DNA of 64,000 nucleotides from Afipia carboxidovorans OM5 (GTDB lineage Bacteria > Pseudomonadota > Alphaproteobacteria > Rhizobiales > Xanthobacteraceae), in contig NC_015684.1 of NCBI RefSeq assembly GCF_000218565.1, positions 744,001 to 808,000 on the forward strand, written 5' to 3'. Made by a program: the position numbers and the translations under genes. This document shows, one piece after another, positions 1 to 9,679 of this stretch. How positions within the stretch are numbered: the first letter of the stretch is position 1; every line of letters begins with the position of its first letter. The notes under the pieces were generated by a model. The model did no database searches, had not been told where the DNA came from, and was given only the letters and a program-made list of their open reading frames with translations.

Positions 1-1552
1 TAAGGTATCGTTCTCGATCGGCCGCGGTGAATGCGTTGCGCTGGTCGGTGAATCCGGCTCGGGAAAATCCGTCAGCGCGCTGTCGGTGCTGAAGCTGCTC
101 CCTTACCCAAGCGCGTTTCACCCCTCGGGCAGCATTCGCTTCAAAGGGCGGGATCTGCTGCCGCTCGATGAGAACGAGATGCGCGGCGTGCGCGGCAACG
201 ACATCTCTATCATCTTTCAGGAGCCGATGACCTCGCTCAATCCGCTCCATACGATCGAGGATCAGATCGGAGAGGCGCTGGTCCTGCATGGTGGCGTGCG
301 CGGCAAGGCAGCGCGCGCGCGAACGCTGGAGTTGCTCACGCAGGTTGGCATTCCCGATCCGGAGACGCGGCTCGGCGCCTATCCGCATCAGCTCTCCGGC
401 GGGCAGCGCCAGCGCGTGATGATCGCGATGGCGCTCGCCAACGAACCCGATTTGCTGATCGCGGACGAGCCGACCACGGCGCTGGACGTAACGGTTCAGG
501 CGCAAATTCTCAAGCTTCTCGCCGAAATTCGCGCGCGGCTCGGCATGAGCATGCTGTTCATCACGCATGATCTCGGCATTGTACGACGCATTGCTGATCG
601 CGTCTGTGTCATGAACAACGGCAAGATCGTCGAGCAGGGACCGGTGGAGCAGGTGTTCACCGCACCTCGGCATGATTACACCAAGGCGTTGCTTGCCGCC
701 GAACCGAAACCTGACCCTGCGCCGCCGCGCCCTGAAGCGCCGGTGGTGATGCAGACCGACGATCTCAAGGTCTGGTTTCCGATCAAGCGCGGGCTGCTGC
801 GTCAGACGGTCGGCCACATCAAAGCGGTCGACGGTGTGTCGCTTGCGGTGCGGAAAGGCGAGACGCTTGGCGTCGTCGGTGAATCCGGCTCGGGTAAGAC
901 CACGCTCGGCCTCGCGCTATTGCGCTTGATTGCATCTGAGGGGCCGATCGTGTTTCTCGGCAAACCCATTCAGGGGTTACGTTTCAAGGAGATGCGGCCG
1001 TTCCGGCGCGACATGCAGATTGTCTTTCAGGACCCTTACGGCGCGCTCAGCCCGCGCATGTCGGTGAGCGACATCATCGCGGAAGGTTTGAGCGTGCATC
1101 AGCCCTCGTTGCCGGAGGCGGAGTGTGAAGCGCGGGTGGTCAAGGCGCTCTCAGACGTCGGGCTCGATCCGGAAGTCCGCTTCCGCTATCCGCACGAATT
1201 CTCCGGCGGCCAGCGCCAGCGCATCAGCGTCGCGCGCGCCATCGTGCTGGAGCCGGATTTCGTCGTGCTTGATGAGCCGACGAGTGCGCTCGACATGCTT
1301 TTTCAGGCGCAGATGGTCGATCTGCTACGCGATCTGCAGCGCAAGCGCGATCTCACCTACATGTTCATCTCGCACGATCTGCGCGTGGTGGCTTCTCTCG
1401 CGAGCCACCTGATCGTGATGCGGCAGGGCAAAGTCGTCGAGGAAGGCGAGGCGGCGTCGTTGTTCAAGAATCCGAAGACCGATTATACCCGCGCGCTGTT
1501 TGCTGCGGCGTTCAACATCGAGACGGATGCGGCGATTGCACCGGAAGGGTGA
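1..1552 (+). CDS. yejF: Peptide ABC transporter, fused double ATP-binding subunit (YejF-like), 5' truncated
   Basis: The frame is open from base 2, so the gene begins before the window; the first visible residues run straight into a Walker A (GESGSGKS). Two complete ABC ATPase halves follow. The first has the signature LSGGQRQR and Walker B LLIADEP; the second has GESGSGKT, a Q-loop region VFQDPYG, FSGGQRQR and FVVLDEP. Tandem oligopeptide/dipeptide-type ATPases in one chain are typical of YejF and related peptide importers (Dpp/Gsi type), where the subunit powers inner-membrane uptake of peptides. The partner permeases would lie upstream, outside the window. The exact substrate cannot be read from the ATPase. 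Confidence 0.85.
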   Translation, partial: KVSFSIGRGECVALVGESGSGKSVSALSVLKLLPYPSAFHPSGSIRFKGRDLLPLDENEMRGVRGNDISIIFQEPMTSLNPLHTIEDQIGEALVLHGGVRGKAARARTLELLTQVGIPDPETRLGAYPHQLSGGQRQRVMIAMALANEPDLLIADEPTTALDVTVQAQILKLLAEIRARLGMSMLFITHDLGIVRRIADRVCVMNNGKIVEQGPVEQVFTAPRHDYTKALLAAEPKPDPAPPRPEAPVVMQTDDLKVWFPIKRGLLRQTVGHIKAVDGVSLAVRKGETLGVVGESGSGKTTLGLALLRLIASEGPIVFLGKPIQGLRFKEMRPFRRDMQIVFQDPYGALSPRMSVSDIIAEGLSVHQPSLPEAECEARVVKALSDVGLDPEVRFRYPHEFSGGQRQRISVARAIVLEPDFVVLDEPTSALDMLFQAQMVDLLRDLQRKRDLTYMFISHDLRVVASLASHLIVMRQGKVVEEGEAASLFKNPKTDYTRALFAAAFNIETDAAIAPEG

Positions 1553-1593
1553 TCGAAGCTGATACTTTACCCCTGGAGATGCTTTACCCTGGA

Positions 1594-1723
1594 ATGTCAT
1601 TGCCGGGCTTGACCCGGCAACCCATCTTTTCAGAAAGATGGATGCGCAGATCAAGTCCGCGCCTGCTGCTCCGTGAGATAAAATGATAGACGTGGGTGGC
1701 CGGGACAAGCCCGGCCATGACGG
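1594..1723. repeat. REP-like palindromic intergenic element, copy 1
   Basis: Two hairpins of related sequence stand in the gap after the transporter gene. TGCCGGG-CTTGA-CCCGGCA is at 1601-1619. GGCCGGG and CCCGGCC lie around 1698-1716, next to TCATTGCC/GGCCATGAC-type ends. A third small hairpin (CATCTTT/AAAGATG) sits between them. The same arrangement recurs at 27358, 40974 and 45007. Confidence 0.75.
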
Positions 1724-1739
1724 CGAGAGGTCTATTGGT

Positions 1740-2603
1740 CTATTGCGGTGCCAGCCGCCTCACGCTCGTTACGTCACTGCCCGCGGCCTTGATCCGCGCA
1801 ATGGCTTCCGCAAGCGGCTCATGCACAGTTGCCATCGCGTAGGCATTGGCGTGGACGATGGTGGCCGGATCGCTGACGATCGCGACGTGGCCCTTCCAGA
1901 ACATGAGATCGCCGCGCTGCAATTGTGTCCACTGCGCAGGTGGCACGACCTCACCGAGCGCCTTTTCCTGCATATCGCTGTCACGCGGAGCACGAATGCC
2001 CGCAGCGGCAAGCGAAACCTGCACGAGGCCCGAGCAGTCGATGCCCATATTGCTCTTCCCGCCCCAGAGATAAGGAGTGCCGATGAAGCGCTCTGCTACA
2101 GAAACAAAATCGCTTTCATGTTTGCCGAGCGACACGAGATGCTGCGCGGGAATGTAATGGCCCTGCGGCGTGACGGCGAAAATGCCGTTCTCTTTGACGG
2201 CTTCTACGCGTGCGCCAAGCGGCAGGCTCTCGACCGGCGGCAGCTTGATGGACGGGCCCGGGAAGGCGAGGGTGCGCAGCGCCGCAACGCGATGTGTCGG
2301 CGTGGTGCGCGGGCGCACGAGGGCGGCCTCCGGCAACCAGCCGACATAGCCGTCGTCGTTGAGCTGACCCCATGCCCAGCCCTCACCATCGCGATCATAG
2401 ATTGTGACGCGCTCGCCTTTCAGCGCTTGCGTCAGTTGCGTCGCGTCATGAGAAGGTTCGCATTGCACCGGTGCGATGGCGTCGAACACCTCGTGTTCCT
2501 CTCCGTCAACGAAGCGTGCGGCCTCGACCCGGCCGCGCAGATGAGAGGCGGCGAGGTCCGGCCGCGCCGGCATGAATCGCGGATCGAATGCCGTCTCAGC
2601 CAT
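1740..2603 (-). CDS. NlpC/P60 family cell-wall hydrolase with N-terminal SH3-like domains
   Basis: The 287-residue protein has SH3-type segments in roughly residues 30-150 and a C-terminal NlpC/P60 (C40) cysteine peptidase domain. The catalytic Cys lies in GIDCSGLVQ and the catalytic His in GHVAIV. Such enzymes cut gamma-D-Glu-diaminopimelate bonds in peptidoglycan stem peptides. No clear signal peptide is seen, so a cytoplasmic peptide-processing role is possible. Its start overlaps the end of the M17 aminopeptidase gene by 8 bases, so the two form one operon. Confidence 0.9.
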   Translation of the reverse strand: MAETAFDPRFMPARPDLAASHLRGRVEAARFVDGEEHEVFDAIAPVQCEPSHDATQLTQALKGERVTIYDRDGEGWAWGQLNDDGYVGWLPEAALVRPRTTPTHRVAALRTLAFPGPSIKLPPVESLPLGARVEAVKENGIFAVTPQGHYIPAQHLVSLGKHESDFVSVAERFIGTPYLWGGKSNMGIDCSGLVQVSLAAAGIRAPRDSDMQEKALGEVVPPAQWTQLQRGDLMFWKGHVAIVSDPATIVHANAYAMATVHEPLAEAIARIKAAGSDVTSVRRLAPQ

Positions 2604-3969
2604 AGCGTTCGCTCAGCAGCTTGTAGAATGCGCGCGCACCCTGGCATTCGCCGCCTTCGGGGCGGCCGGGCTTCGCCTTCGGCGTCCAGCCGTAGATGTC
2701 GGCATGCAGCCAGCGCGTCTCGGCGGTGACGAAGCGTTGCATGAACAGCGCGCAGGTGATCGAACCCGCGAAGCCGCCGGACGGTGCATTGTTGAGGTCA
2801 GCCACCTTTGAGTCGAGCCATGCATCGTAAGGTTGCCACAGCGGCAGCCGCCACAGCGGATCGTTTTCCGCCTGCGCATGGCGGGTGACGTCGGCGGCAA
2901 GCGCCTCGTCGTTGGTGTAGAACGGCGGCAGATCGGGGCCGAGCGCCACGCGTGCCGCACCGGTCAGCGTGCCGAGATCGATCAAGAGATCGGGCTTTTC
3001 CTCGCAGGCGAGCGTGAGCGCGTCGGCGAGCACGAGGCGGCCCTCCGCATCGGTGTTACCGATCTCGACGGTGAGGCCCTTGCGCGAGGGGAAGATGTCG
3101 AGCGGGCGGAAGGCGTTGCCGGAGACGGCATTCTCGACCGCCGGGATCAGCACCCGCAACCGCACCTTCAGCTTCGCGTCCATCACCATGCGGGCGAGTG
3201 CCAGCACGTTGGCCGCGCCGCCCATGTCCTTCTTCATAATGAGCATGGCGCTCGATGGCTTCAGGTCGAGGCCGCCGGTATCGAAGCAGACACCCTTGCC
3301 GACCAGTGTCACTTTGGGATGTGAAGCCTCGCCCCATGTGAAGTCGATCAGTCGCGGCGCGCGCGGCGAGGCCATGCCCACGGCGTGGATCAGCGGAAAT
3401 TCCCGCGCGAGTTCGTCGCCGATAACGCAGCGATAGGCCGCTCCGAATTCATCCGCTAGCATCTTTGCGGCGGCGGCGAGCTCGTCCGGGCCCATATCGT
3501 TCGGCGGCGTGTTGATGAGGTCGCGCGCCAGCATCGCTGCCTCGGCCATGCGCGTGAGGTCGGTAGCGTCAGTGCCCTCCGGCGGCACCAGACTGGCCGC
3601 ATAAGGCTCCGCCTTCTTGTAGCGGCCAAAGCGATAGCTGCCGAGCGCGAAGCCGAGCGCGGCGAGCCGCGCATCATGCGGCGCGTTGCCGAAATGATAG
3701 ACGCCTGCGGGCAGCTTCGCCGGCAACTGCCCGGCGTGGAATGGGTTAGCCTTGGCCGGATCGTCCTCGAGCCCGAACAGGACGGAAGCGAGCTGGCCAC
3801 TTTCGCCCGGCAGCGCGAGGCATTCGCCGGGTTTTGCGGTGAAGCCGCTTGCGATGGCGAACGCGCGCGCAAGAGCGGGGAGGCTGGCAGCGACAGCATC
3901 CCAGGTGTTTTTGGTGGCGAACAGGATCGGTGTGGAGGCGGCGGACGGGGCGGAAAAGAAATTCGGCAT
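2596..3969 (-). CDS. Leucyl aminopeptidase family (M17) metallopeptidase
   Basis: The 457-residue protein carries the M17 hallmark NTDAEGRLVLADAL and the metal-binding segment around GKGVCFDTGGLDLK, with a further Lys/Asp pair in MKKDMGGAAN. The fold should be the usual N-terminal domain plus a C-terminal dinuclear-zinc aminopeptidase domain forming a cytoplasmic hexamer. The start MPNFF was chosen over an upstream in-frame start at 4035, whose extra 22 residues lack family character. It is translationally coupled to the NlpC/P60 gene, which suggests joint degradation of short, perhaps murein-derived, peptides. Confidence 0.88.
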   Translation of the reverse strand: MPNFFSAPSAASTPILFATKNTWDAVAASLPALARAFAIASGFTAKPGECLALPGESGQLASVLFGLEDDPAKANPFHAGQLPAKLPAGVYHFGNAPHDARLAALGFALGSYRFGRYKKAEPYAASLVPPEGTDATDLTRMAEAAMLARDLINTPPNDMGPDELAAAAKMLADEFGAAYRCVIGDELAREFPLIHAVGMASPRAPRLIDFTWGEASHPKVTLVGKGVCFDTGGLDLKPSSAMLIMKKDMGGAANVLALARMVMDAKLKVRLRVLIPAVENAVSGNAFRPLDIFPSRKGLTVEIGNTDAEGRLVLADALTLACEEKPDLLIDLGTLTGAARVALGPDLPPFYTNDEALAADVTRHAQAENDPLWRLPLWQPYDAWLDSKVADLNNAPSGGFAGSITCALFMQRFVTAETRWLHADIYGWTPKAKPGRPEGGECQGARAFYKLLSERYG

Positions 3970-4116
3970 CGATGAACTCGAAGGGCATGGGAGGGCAGCG
4001 CAACGCGCCGGTTCGGTGTAGCACGCCGCCCGCAAAATTAACCACTCATTAGGGTTAACAATTTACTGCTGGAGACGGCTTCTGCCGTCCCGAACTTAAT
4101 CCCGAGCGAACGCGCC

Positions 4117-4920
4117 ATGCGTCCATCCTCCCGTGTTGCCCGGCTTCTTGGCTCCGTCGGTTTTCTGACGGTCGCGGCTGTGGCTCTGGCCGGCTGTCAG
4201 ACCGCGGGTCGCGACATCACCGGCTCGCTTGGCAGCAAGGCGAGCGTTGCCGCGCCCGCCAATGATCCGCAACGCGCGGCCGAGGTCTATGGCGAGAAAT
4301 ATCGCGCCAACCCGAAGGATCTCGACAGCGCGTTGCGCTACGGCCAGGCGCTGCGTGCCAACGGCCAGCGTGAGCAGGCCGTGGCGGTGCTCGAACAGGC
4401 GAACCTTGCGCATCCCGGCAATCGTGAGGTGCTCGGCGCCTATGGCCGTGCGCTCGCCGAGAACGGCAATTTCAAGCTCGCCTTCGATGTACTGTCGCGC
4501 GCGCATACGCCGGCCAATCCGGATTGGCGCATTCTCTCGACCCAGGGCGCGGTGCTCGACCAAATGGGCAAGCCCGACGAGGCGCGGCGCTATTATGCGA
4601 ATGCGCTGAAAATCCGGCCGGACGAGCCGTCTGTGCTGTCGAACCTCGGCATGTCCTATGTGCTGACCAAGGAACTGCCCCGAGCGGAGGCGACGTTGCG
4701 TCGCGCGCAACAACTCGCACCCAACGATTCGCGTATCCGGCAGAACCTCGGTCTTGCGCTCGGGCTGCAGGGCCGCTTCACGGAAGCTGAGGCGATCGTG
4801 CAGGCGGACCTGCCGCCTGACGAGGCCGCCGCCAATGTCGCCTATCTCAAGGATATGCTGAGCAGCGGGCAGGGCGGCAAAGTCGCGCCACAGGGGCGTC
4901 AGGCTCCGGCGCGTTCCTGA
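4117..4920 (+). CDS. tadD: Tetratricopeptide-repeat lipoprotein, Flp pilus assembly protein TadD
   Basis: The 267-residue protein has a lipoprotein signal with lipobox LAGC (Cys at about residue 26). The body, about residues 50-245, is made of TPR helices (for example ALRYGQALRANGQ and VLSNLGMSYV). TadD-type pilotins help place the secretin in the outer membrane. The gene converges on tadC, with only 33 bases between them, and is the plus-strand edge of the tad locus. The identification rests on TPRs, lipobox and position; the domain itself is generic. Confidence 0.82.
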   Translation: MRPSSRVARLLGSVGFLTVAAVALAGCQTAGRDITGSLGSKASVAAPANDPQRAAEVYGEKYRANPKDLDSALRYGQALRANGQREQAVAVLEQANLAHPGNREVLGAYGRALAENGNFKLAFDVLSRAHTPANPDWRILSTQGAVLDQMGKPDEARRYYANALKIRPDEPSVLSNLGMSYVLTKELPRAEATLRRAQQLAPNDSRIRQNLGLALGLQGRFTEAEAIVQADLPPDEAAANVAYLKDMLSSGQGGKVAPQGRQAPARS

Positions 4921-4953
4921 GATATCGCTGCCGGATAAACAGCGGCGCGCCGC

Positions 4954-5931
4954 TTACTTCATGTAAGCCGCGACCTTGATCCAGGTCGGCCCGAGGATCA
5001 CCACGAACAGCACCGGCAGGAAGAACACGATCATCGGCACGGTGAGCTTCGGCGGCAGGCTCGCAGCCTTTTTCTCCGCTTCGTTCATGCGCATGTCGCG
5101 ATTTTCCTGTGCCATGACGCGCAGCGTCTGCCCCAGCGGCGTGCCGTAGCGCTCCGACTGCATCAGGGCCATACAAACCGACTTCACGCCTTCGAGTCCC
5201 GTGCGCTTCTGCAGGTTCTCGTAGGCCATCTTGCGGTCCTGCAGATAAGAGAGCTCGGCGGTCGTCAGCGTCAGTTCTTCCGCGAGTGGGACAGACTGCG
5301 AGCCGATCTCCACGCTGACCTTGCGGAAGGCTGCTTCAATCGACATGCCAGATTCGACGCAGATCAAGAGGAGATCGAGCGCGTCGGGAAATGCACGCTT
5401 GATCGACAGTTGCCGCTTGCTGATGGCGTTCTTGAGGAACAGCATCGGGGCCTGCATGCCGAGCCAGGCGGCCAGAATACAGATGCCAATCTTGATCGTC
5501 ATCGTCTGCTCGAGATTGAGAATCACGAAGATATAGAGCGCAGTGGCGATCAGGAATACGACCGGCGCGACGAGGCGGAAGAACAGGAACGTGACGTAAG
5601 GCGCATGACCGCGATAGCCTGCCATGATCAGCTTTTCCTTGGCCTCCTCCTGAGCGAGCCACTTGCCAAGGTTGAATCTTTCGACGACCCGCTGCACGAC
5701 CTGCTTGGGGCTTTGCCGCAGCGTCACCTTTTCATTGCGGTTCATGCGTTCGCGTTCGCGCTGGCGCATCCGCTCGCGCTCGCTTGCAACCGCTTTCATG
5801 CGCCGTGCGAGGCCATCGCCTGCGAACATCGGCGAGATCAGCGCATAGGCCGTGGCGCTGGCGGCGATGGCGGCAAACGTCATCGTCAGAAACTGAGTGT
5901 CGTGAAGCTTGTCGATCAACAGGTCGAGCAT
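4954..5931 (-). CDS. tadC: Flp pilus assembly membrane protein TadC (type II secretion F family)
   Basis: The 325-residue protein has a first membrane segment near residues 15-35, two more near 115-165, a T2SSF domain at about 170-300 and a final membrane helix before the C-terminus. The characteristic T2SSF stretch includes FPDALDLLLICVESGMS. With TadB it forms the inner-membrane platform on which the TadA ATPase acts. It is the last gene of the minus-strand tad operon, 9 bases after tadB. Its stop abuts a 14-base perfect palindrome at 4941-4954 between the convergent tadD and tadC. Confidence 0.93.
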   Translation of the reverse strand: MLDLLIDKLHDTQFLTMTFAAIAASATAYALISPMFAGDGLARRMKAVASERERMRQRERERMNRNEKVTLRQSPKQVVQRVVERFNLGKWLAQEEAKEKLIMAGYRGHAPYVTFLFFRLVAPVVFLIATALYIFVILNLEQTMTIKIGICILAAWLGMQAPMLFLKNAISKRQLSIKRAFPDALDLLLICVESGMSIEAAFRKVSVEIGSQSVPLAEELTLTTAELSYLQDRKMAYENLQKRTGLEGVKSVCMALMQSERYGTPLGQTLRVMAQENRDMRMNEAEKKAASLPPKLTVPMIVFFLPVLFVVILGPTWIKVAAYMK

Positions 5932-5940
5932 TGGTAGTCC

Positions 5941-6918
5941 TCAGAAATCGAAGTTGATCATCTTCTTCATGATCATGACGCCCGCGAACATCCATGCGCC
6001 GCTGACCGCGAGCATCACGCGGCCCGCGGGCTCCGTCCACAACAGCGAGATATAGTCCGGCGACATGAAGTAGACGATCATCATGACAGCCGGCGGCAGC
6101 GAGCCGATGATGCCGGCGGAGGCTTTCGCTTCCATCGACATCGCCTGAATCTTTGCCTTCATTTTCTTGCGGTCGCGCAGCACCTTTGAGAGGTTGCCGA
6201 GCGCCTCCGACAGATTGCCGCCGGATTTCATCTGGATGCCGACCACGATGCCGAAGAAGTTCGCTTCCGGCAGCGGCATCCGTTCGTAAAGGCGCATGCA
6301 GGCCTCGCCGAGCGGCATGCCGATGCTCTGGGTCTCGATGATCGCGCGAAACTCCGAGCGCAGCGGTTCGGGCGAGTCGTTGACGACGACCTTCAGCGAA
6401 TCGAACAAGGGAAGGCCGGCCTTGACGCCGCGCACGATGACGTCGACGGCATCGGGCAGTGCATCGAGAAACTTCTTCTCGCGCCGCTTCTTGAGAAAAT
6501 TCAGAACCCAGCGCGGCAAGCCGAACCCGGCTGCGCCAGCGAAGGCGATGGTCGCAAGGAAGTTCGCGTCCACTATGTAGAACAGGAGAAAGGTCGCGAT
6601 CCCAAGCACGGCCGAGCCGATCATGAACTGCCGCTTGGTCCAGTTCACGCCCGCCTGCTCAAGGCGGATATTGAGCGGCACCTTCTTCGCCTGCTTGGCG
6701 CGGTTCTCGACGTCCTTGAGCGTATCCTCGACCTGCTCGCGGCGCGAACGCTGCGGATTGCGCTCGACGCGACGCGCGATGTTCTCCGGACGGGCAAGGG
6801 ACGCGCGTCGCTTTTCAGCCTGCCGTTCGCCCGACAGCGCAGGGTAGAGGAACACCCAGGCGAGGCCGCCAAGCGTGACCGCGCTCATGAATGCGATCGC
6901 GAGGGTTTGAAGGTTCAT
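5941..6918 (-). CDS. tadB: Flp pilus assembly membrane protein TadB (type II secretion F family)
   Basis: The 325-residue paralogue of TadC has an N-terminal membrane helix, a basic cytoplasmic linker (about 35-95), paired helices near 100-140, a T2SSF domain (FLDALPDAVDVIVRGVKAG) and C-terminal helices. It forms the pilus assembly platform with TadC. The spacing to tadA is 10 bases, so the two are cotranscribed. Confidence 0.93.
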   Translation of the reverse strand: MNLQTLAIAFMSAVTLGGLAWVFLYPALSGERQAEKRRASLARPENIARRVERNPQRSRREQVEDTLKDVENRAKQAKKVPLNIRLEQAGVNWTKRQFMIGSAVLGIATFLLFYIVDANFLATIAFAGAAGFGLPRWVLNFLKKRREKKFLDALPDAVDVIVRGVKAGLPLFDSLKVVVNDSPEPLRSEFRAIIETQSIGMPLGEACMRLYERMPLPEANFFGIVVGIQMKSGGNLSEALGNLSKVLRDRKKMKAKIQAMSMEAKASAGIIGSLPPAVMMIVYFMSPDYISLLWTEPAGRVMLAVSGAWMFAGVMIMKKMINFDF

Positions 6919-6928
6919 CGATCACCCC

Positions 6929-8398
6929 TCACCGGTTCGGGTCGGGCGCGTCGGCGGCGTCGAGAGCGCTTGCGAGCCGCTTCTCCTCGCCGTAGTAGCG
7001 CGCGCGATCCCAGAAACGCGGGCGTCCGATACCGGTCGAGCGATGGCGGCCGAGAATGTTGCCGTTGATGTCTTCGCCGAGGATGTCGTAGACGAAAATA
7101 TCCTGGGTGATGATCGTGTCGCCTTCCATGCCCATCACCTCGGTGATGTGGGTGATGCGGCGGGAGCCGTCACGCAGGCGCGCGGCCTGAACGATAACAT
7201 CGATCGAGGCGCACATCATCTCGCGGATGGTTCGCGAAGGCAGCGCATAGCCACCCATGGTGATCATGGATTCGCAGCGCGACAGAGCCTCACGCGGATT
7301 ATTCGCGTGCAGCGTACCCATCGAGCCGTCATGGCCGGTGTTCATCGCCTGCAGGAGGTCGAACGCCTCCGGTCCGCGGACTTCGCCGACGATGATGCGC
7401 TCGGGACGCATACGCAGGCAGTTCTTGACGAGATCGCGCATCGTCACCTGTCCTTCGCCTTCGATGTTTGGCGGACGGGTTTCGAGGCGGACGACATGCG
7501 GCTGCTGGAGCTGCAGTTCGGCCGCGTCCTCGCAGGTGATGATACGCTCGTCCTCATCAATATAGTTGGTGAGGCAGTTGAGCAGCGTGGTTTTACCGGA
7601 GCCAGTACCGCCGGAGATCAGCACATTGGCGCGGCAGCGGCCGATGATCTGCAGGATCTGCGCGCCTTCCGGCGAGATCGCGCCGAACTGTACGAGCTGA
7701 TCGAGGGTGAGCTTGTCCCTCTTGAATTTGCGGATGGTGAGCGCAGGGCCATCGATTGCAAGCGGTGGCACGATGGCGTTGACGCGGGAGCCGTCGGCAA
7801 GACGGGCATCGCAGATTGGCGAGGATTCGTCGACGCGACGGCCGACCTGGCTCACGATGCGCTGGCAAATATTGAGAAGCTGCTGGTTGTCGCGGAAGCG
7901 GATGCCGGTCTTCTGAATCTTACCCGCAACTTCGATGAACACGGTGTCGGAGCCGTTCACCATGATATCGGCGATGTCGTCGCGCGCGAGCAGCGGCTCC
8001 AGCGGGCCGTAACCCAGAACGTCGTTGCAGATGTCGTCGAGCAGTTCTTCCTGCTCGGCAATCGACATCACGATGTTCTTGATCGCGATGATCTCGTTGA
8101 CGATATCGCGGATTTCCTCGCGCGCCGATTCGACATCGAGCTTGGCGAGCTGGGCGAGGTCGATCGCTTCGATCAGGGCACCGAAGATCGTCGCCTTGAC
8201 CTGATAATAGTTGTCCGAGCGGCGGGAATCGTTGACCGGAGGTGCGGGCGCGCGTGCGGGAGCGAGCGGCGGCGCGGCAGCCTTGGGCACCTCGACGGCA
8301 GGCGCGCGCGCCGGTGCAGGCGGTGGTGCCTCCGCCGGTGTGGTGACGGCGCCTCCAGGGTGGAAGCCCGTCTCTCCTCCGCTACGCTTGCCAAACAC
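6929..8398 (-). CDS. tadA: Flp pilus assembly ATPase TadA/CpaF
   Basis: The 489-residue secretion ATPase has a Pro/Ala-rich N-terminal linker (about 15-60), then the CpaF-type N-domain and a RecA-like core. Walker A is GGTGSGKTT. The Asp box and Walker B region are ERIIVGEVRGPEA, and the His box is GSMGTLHAN. It is the cytoplasmic motor for Flp pilus extension. It follows tadZ by 18 bases and precedes tadB by 10, inside the continuous minus-strand operon. Confidence 0.95.
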   Translation of the reverse strand: MFGKRSGGETGFHPGGAVTTPAEAPPPAPARAPAVEVPKAAAPPLAPARAPAPPVNDSRRSDNYYQVKATIFGALIEAIDLAQLAKLDVESAREEIRDIVNEIIAIKNIVMSIAEQEELLDDICNDVLGYGPLEPLLARDDIADIMVNGSDTVFIEVAGKIQKTGIRFRDNQQLLNICQRIVSQVGRRVDESSPICDARLADGSRVNAIVPPLAIDGPALTIRKFKRDKLTLDQLVQFGAISPEGAQILQIIGRCRANVLISGGTGSGKTTLLNCLTNYIDEDERIITCEDAAELQLQQPHVVRLETRPPNIEGEGQVTMRDLVKNCLRMRPERIIVGEVRGPEAFDLLQAMNTGHDGSMGTLHANNPREALSRCESMITMGGYALPSRTIREMMCASIDVIVQAARLRDGSRRITHITEVMGMEGDTIITQDIFVYDILGEDINGNILGRHRSTGIGRPRFWDRARYYGEEKRLASALDAADAPDPNR

Positions 8399-8416
8399 GA
8401 TCTTGCCTCGAGCCGA

Positions 8417-9679
8417 TTACTTCCGGCGGAATTTCCCGAGCAGGGGGCTGAACAGGGAGTTACTGGTCTTCTTGGAATCGCCGCGGCCGGTGAGGCGCTG
8501 TGCGATCTGCAGAAACATTTCTGTGGTCCGGTGATTGGCCGAGATTTCGGCAATCATCTGCCCGTTGTTGGCGGCGGTGCCGAAGATCTGCGGCTCAAAC
8601 GGGATCGAGACGATCGGATCGCTCTCGATCGCCTTGGCGAACTCGCTCGCCTTGATTTCGGGCCGCTTCGGAACGCCGACCTGGTTGAGGCAATAAACCG
8701 GCGCGCGATCGTTGGGGCGTGCTGCTTTCAGCGTATCGAAGATGTTCTTGGTGTTGCGCAGATTGGCGAGATCGGGCGCGGCAACGATTAGAATATCGTC
8801 GGCGCCAACCAGCGCGCGCTTCGTCCAGCCTGACCACTGATGCGGAACATCGAGGATGATGCAGGGCATGGTGGTGCGCAACGTGTCGAAAATTGCATCG
8901 AACGCATCCGTGCCAAAATCATAGACGCGGTCGAGTGCCGCGGGCGCCGCAAGAAGGTTGAGATGATCCGTGCATTTCGACAGCAGGCGGTCGAGGAACG
9001 CAGTGTCGATACGATCAGGAGAGAACACCGCATCCGCGATGCCCTGCGGCGGGTCCTGATTGTAGTCGAGCCCGGCCGTACCGAAGGCGAGATCGAGGTC
9101 GGCTACCACGGAATCGAGCGCGAGGTCGCGCGCAATGGCCCACGCGACGTTATGGGCGACAGTCGAGGCGCCGACACCGCCCTTGGCGCCGACGATGGCA
9201 ATGACGCGGCCGACGGCCTTCGCCTCCGGCGAGGTGAACAGGCTGCAGATCGAGCGAACGATATCGAGCGGCCCGGCCGGCAGGATGATGTAATCGCTGA
9301 CGCCGCGGCGGACGAGCTCCCGATAAAGCGTGACGTCGTTGATGCGGCCGACAACGATGACACGGGTGCCGGCATCGCAAACTGAGGCGAGTTGATCGAG
9401 CCCCGGCAGAATGTCGGTCTGGTTGTCGGTTTCGAGCAGGATGACGTTGGGTGTCGGCGCCGTGCGATAGGCTTCGATTGCAGCGGCGAGGCCACCCATC
9501 TGAATCTTGAGGTGGGCTTTGGCAAGCCGCCGGTCTTCGCAGGCCGCCTGCACGGCGGCGGCCGTCTCCACGGTTTCGCAGAACGCCTGCACGGACACGC
9601 GCGGCGCGGGAGCGATGTGCTCTTCCCCGCCGGCTTCGGTGGTGTCGTCCTGCTGACCCTGACGCGCGTAACTGATCAT
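8417..9679 (-). CDS. cpaE: Flp pilus assembly/localisation protein TadZ (CpaE)
   Basis: The 420-residue protein has a receiver-like atypical N-terminal domain (about 30-160) and a ParA/MinD-type ATPase domain starting with the deviant Walker A GAKGGVGAST. CpaE/TadZ proteins position the Tad machine, usually at a pole. Its start overlaps the cpaD stop (bases 9676-9679, ATGA), giving translational coupling. Confidence 0.92.
   Translation of the reverse strand: MISYARQGQQDDTTEAGGEEHIAPAPRVSVQAFCETVETAAAVQAACEDRRLAKAHLKIQMGGLAAAIEAYRTAPTPNVILLETDNQTDILPGLDQLASVCDAGTRVIVVGRINDVTLYRELVRRGVSDYIILPAGPLDIVRSICSLFTSPEAKAVGRVIAIVGAKGGVGASTVAHNVAWAIARDLALDSVVADLDLAFGTAGLDYNQDPPQGIADAVFSPDRIDTAFLDRLLSKCTDHLNLLAAPAALDRVYDFGTDAFDAIFDTLRTTMPCIILDVPHQWSGWTKRALVGADDILIVAAPDLANLRNTKNIFDTLKAARPNDRAPVYCLNQVGVPKRPEIKASEFAKAIESDPIVSIPFEPQIFGTAANNGQMIAEISANHRTTEMFLQIAQRLTGRGDSKKTSNSLFSPLLGKFRRK

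Noticed and set aside
7043..8791. 582-codon plus-strand frame opposite tadA and tadZ
   Set aside because: It spans two real genes on the other strand and has shadow composition.
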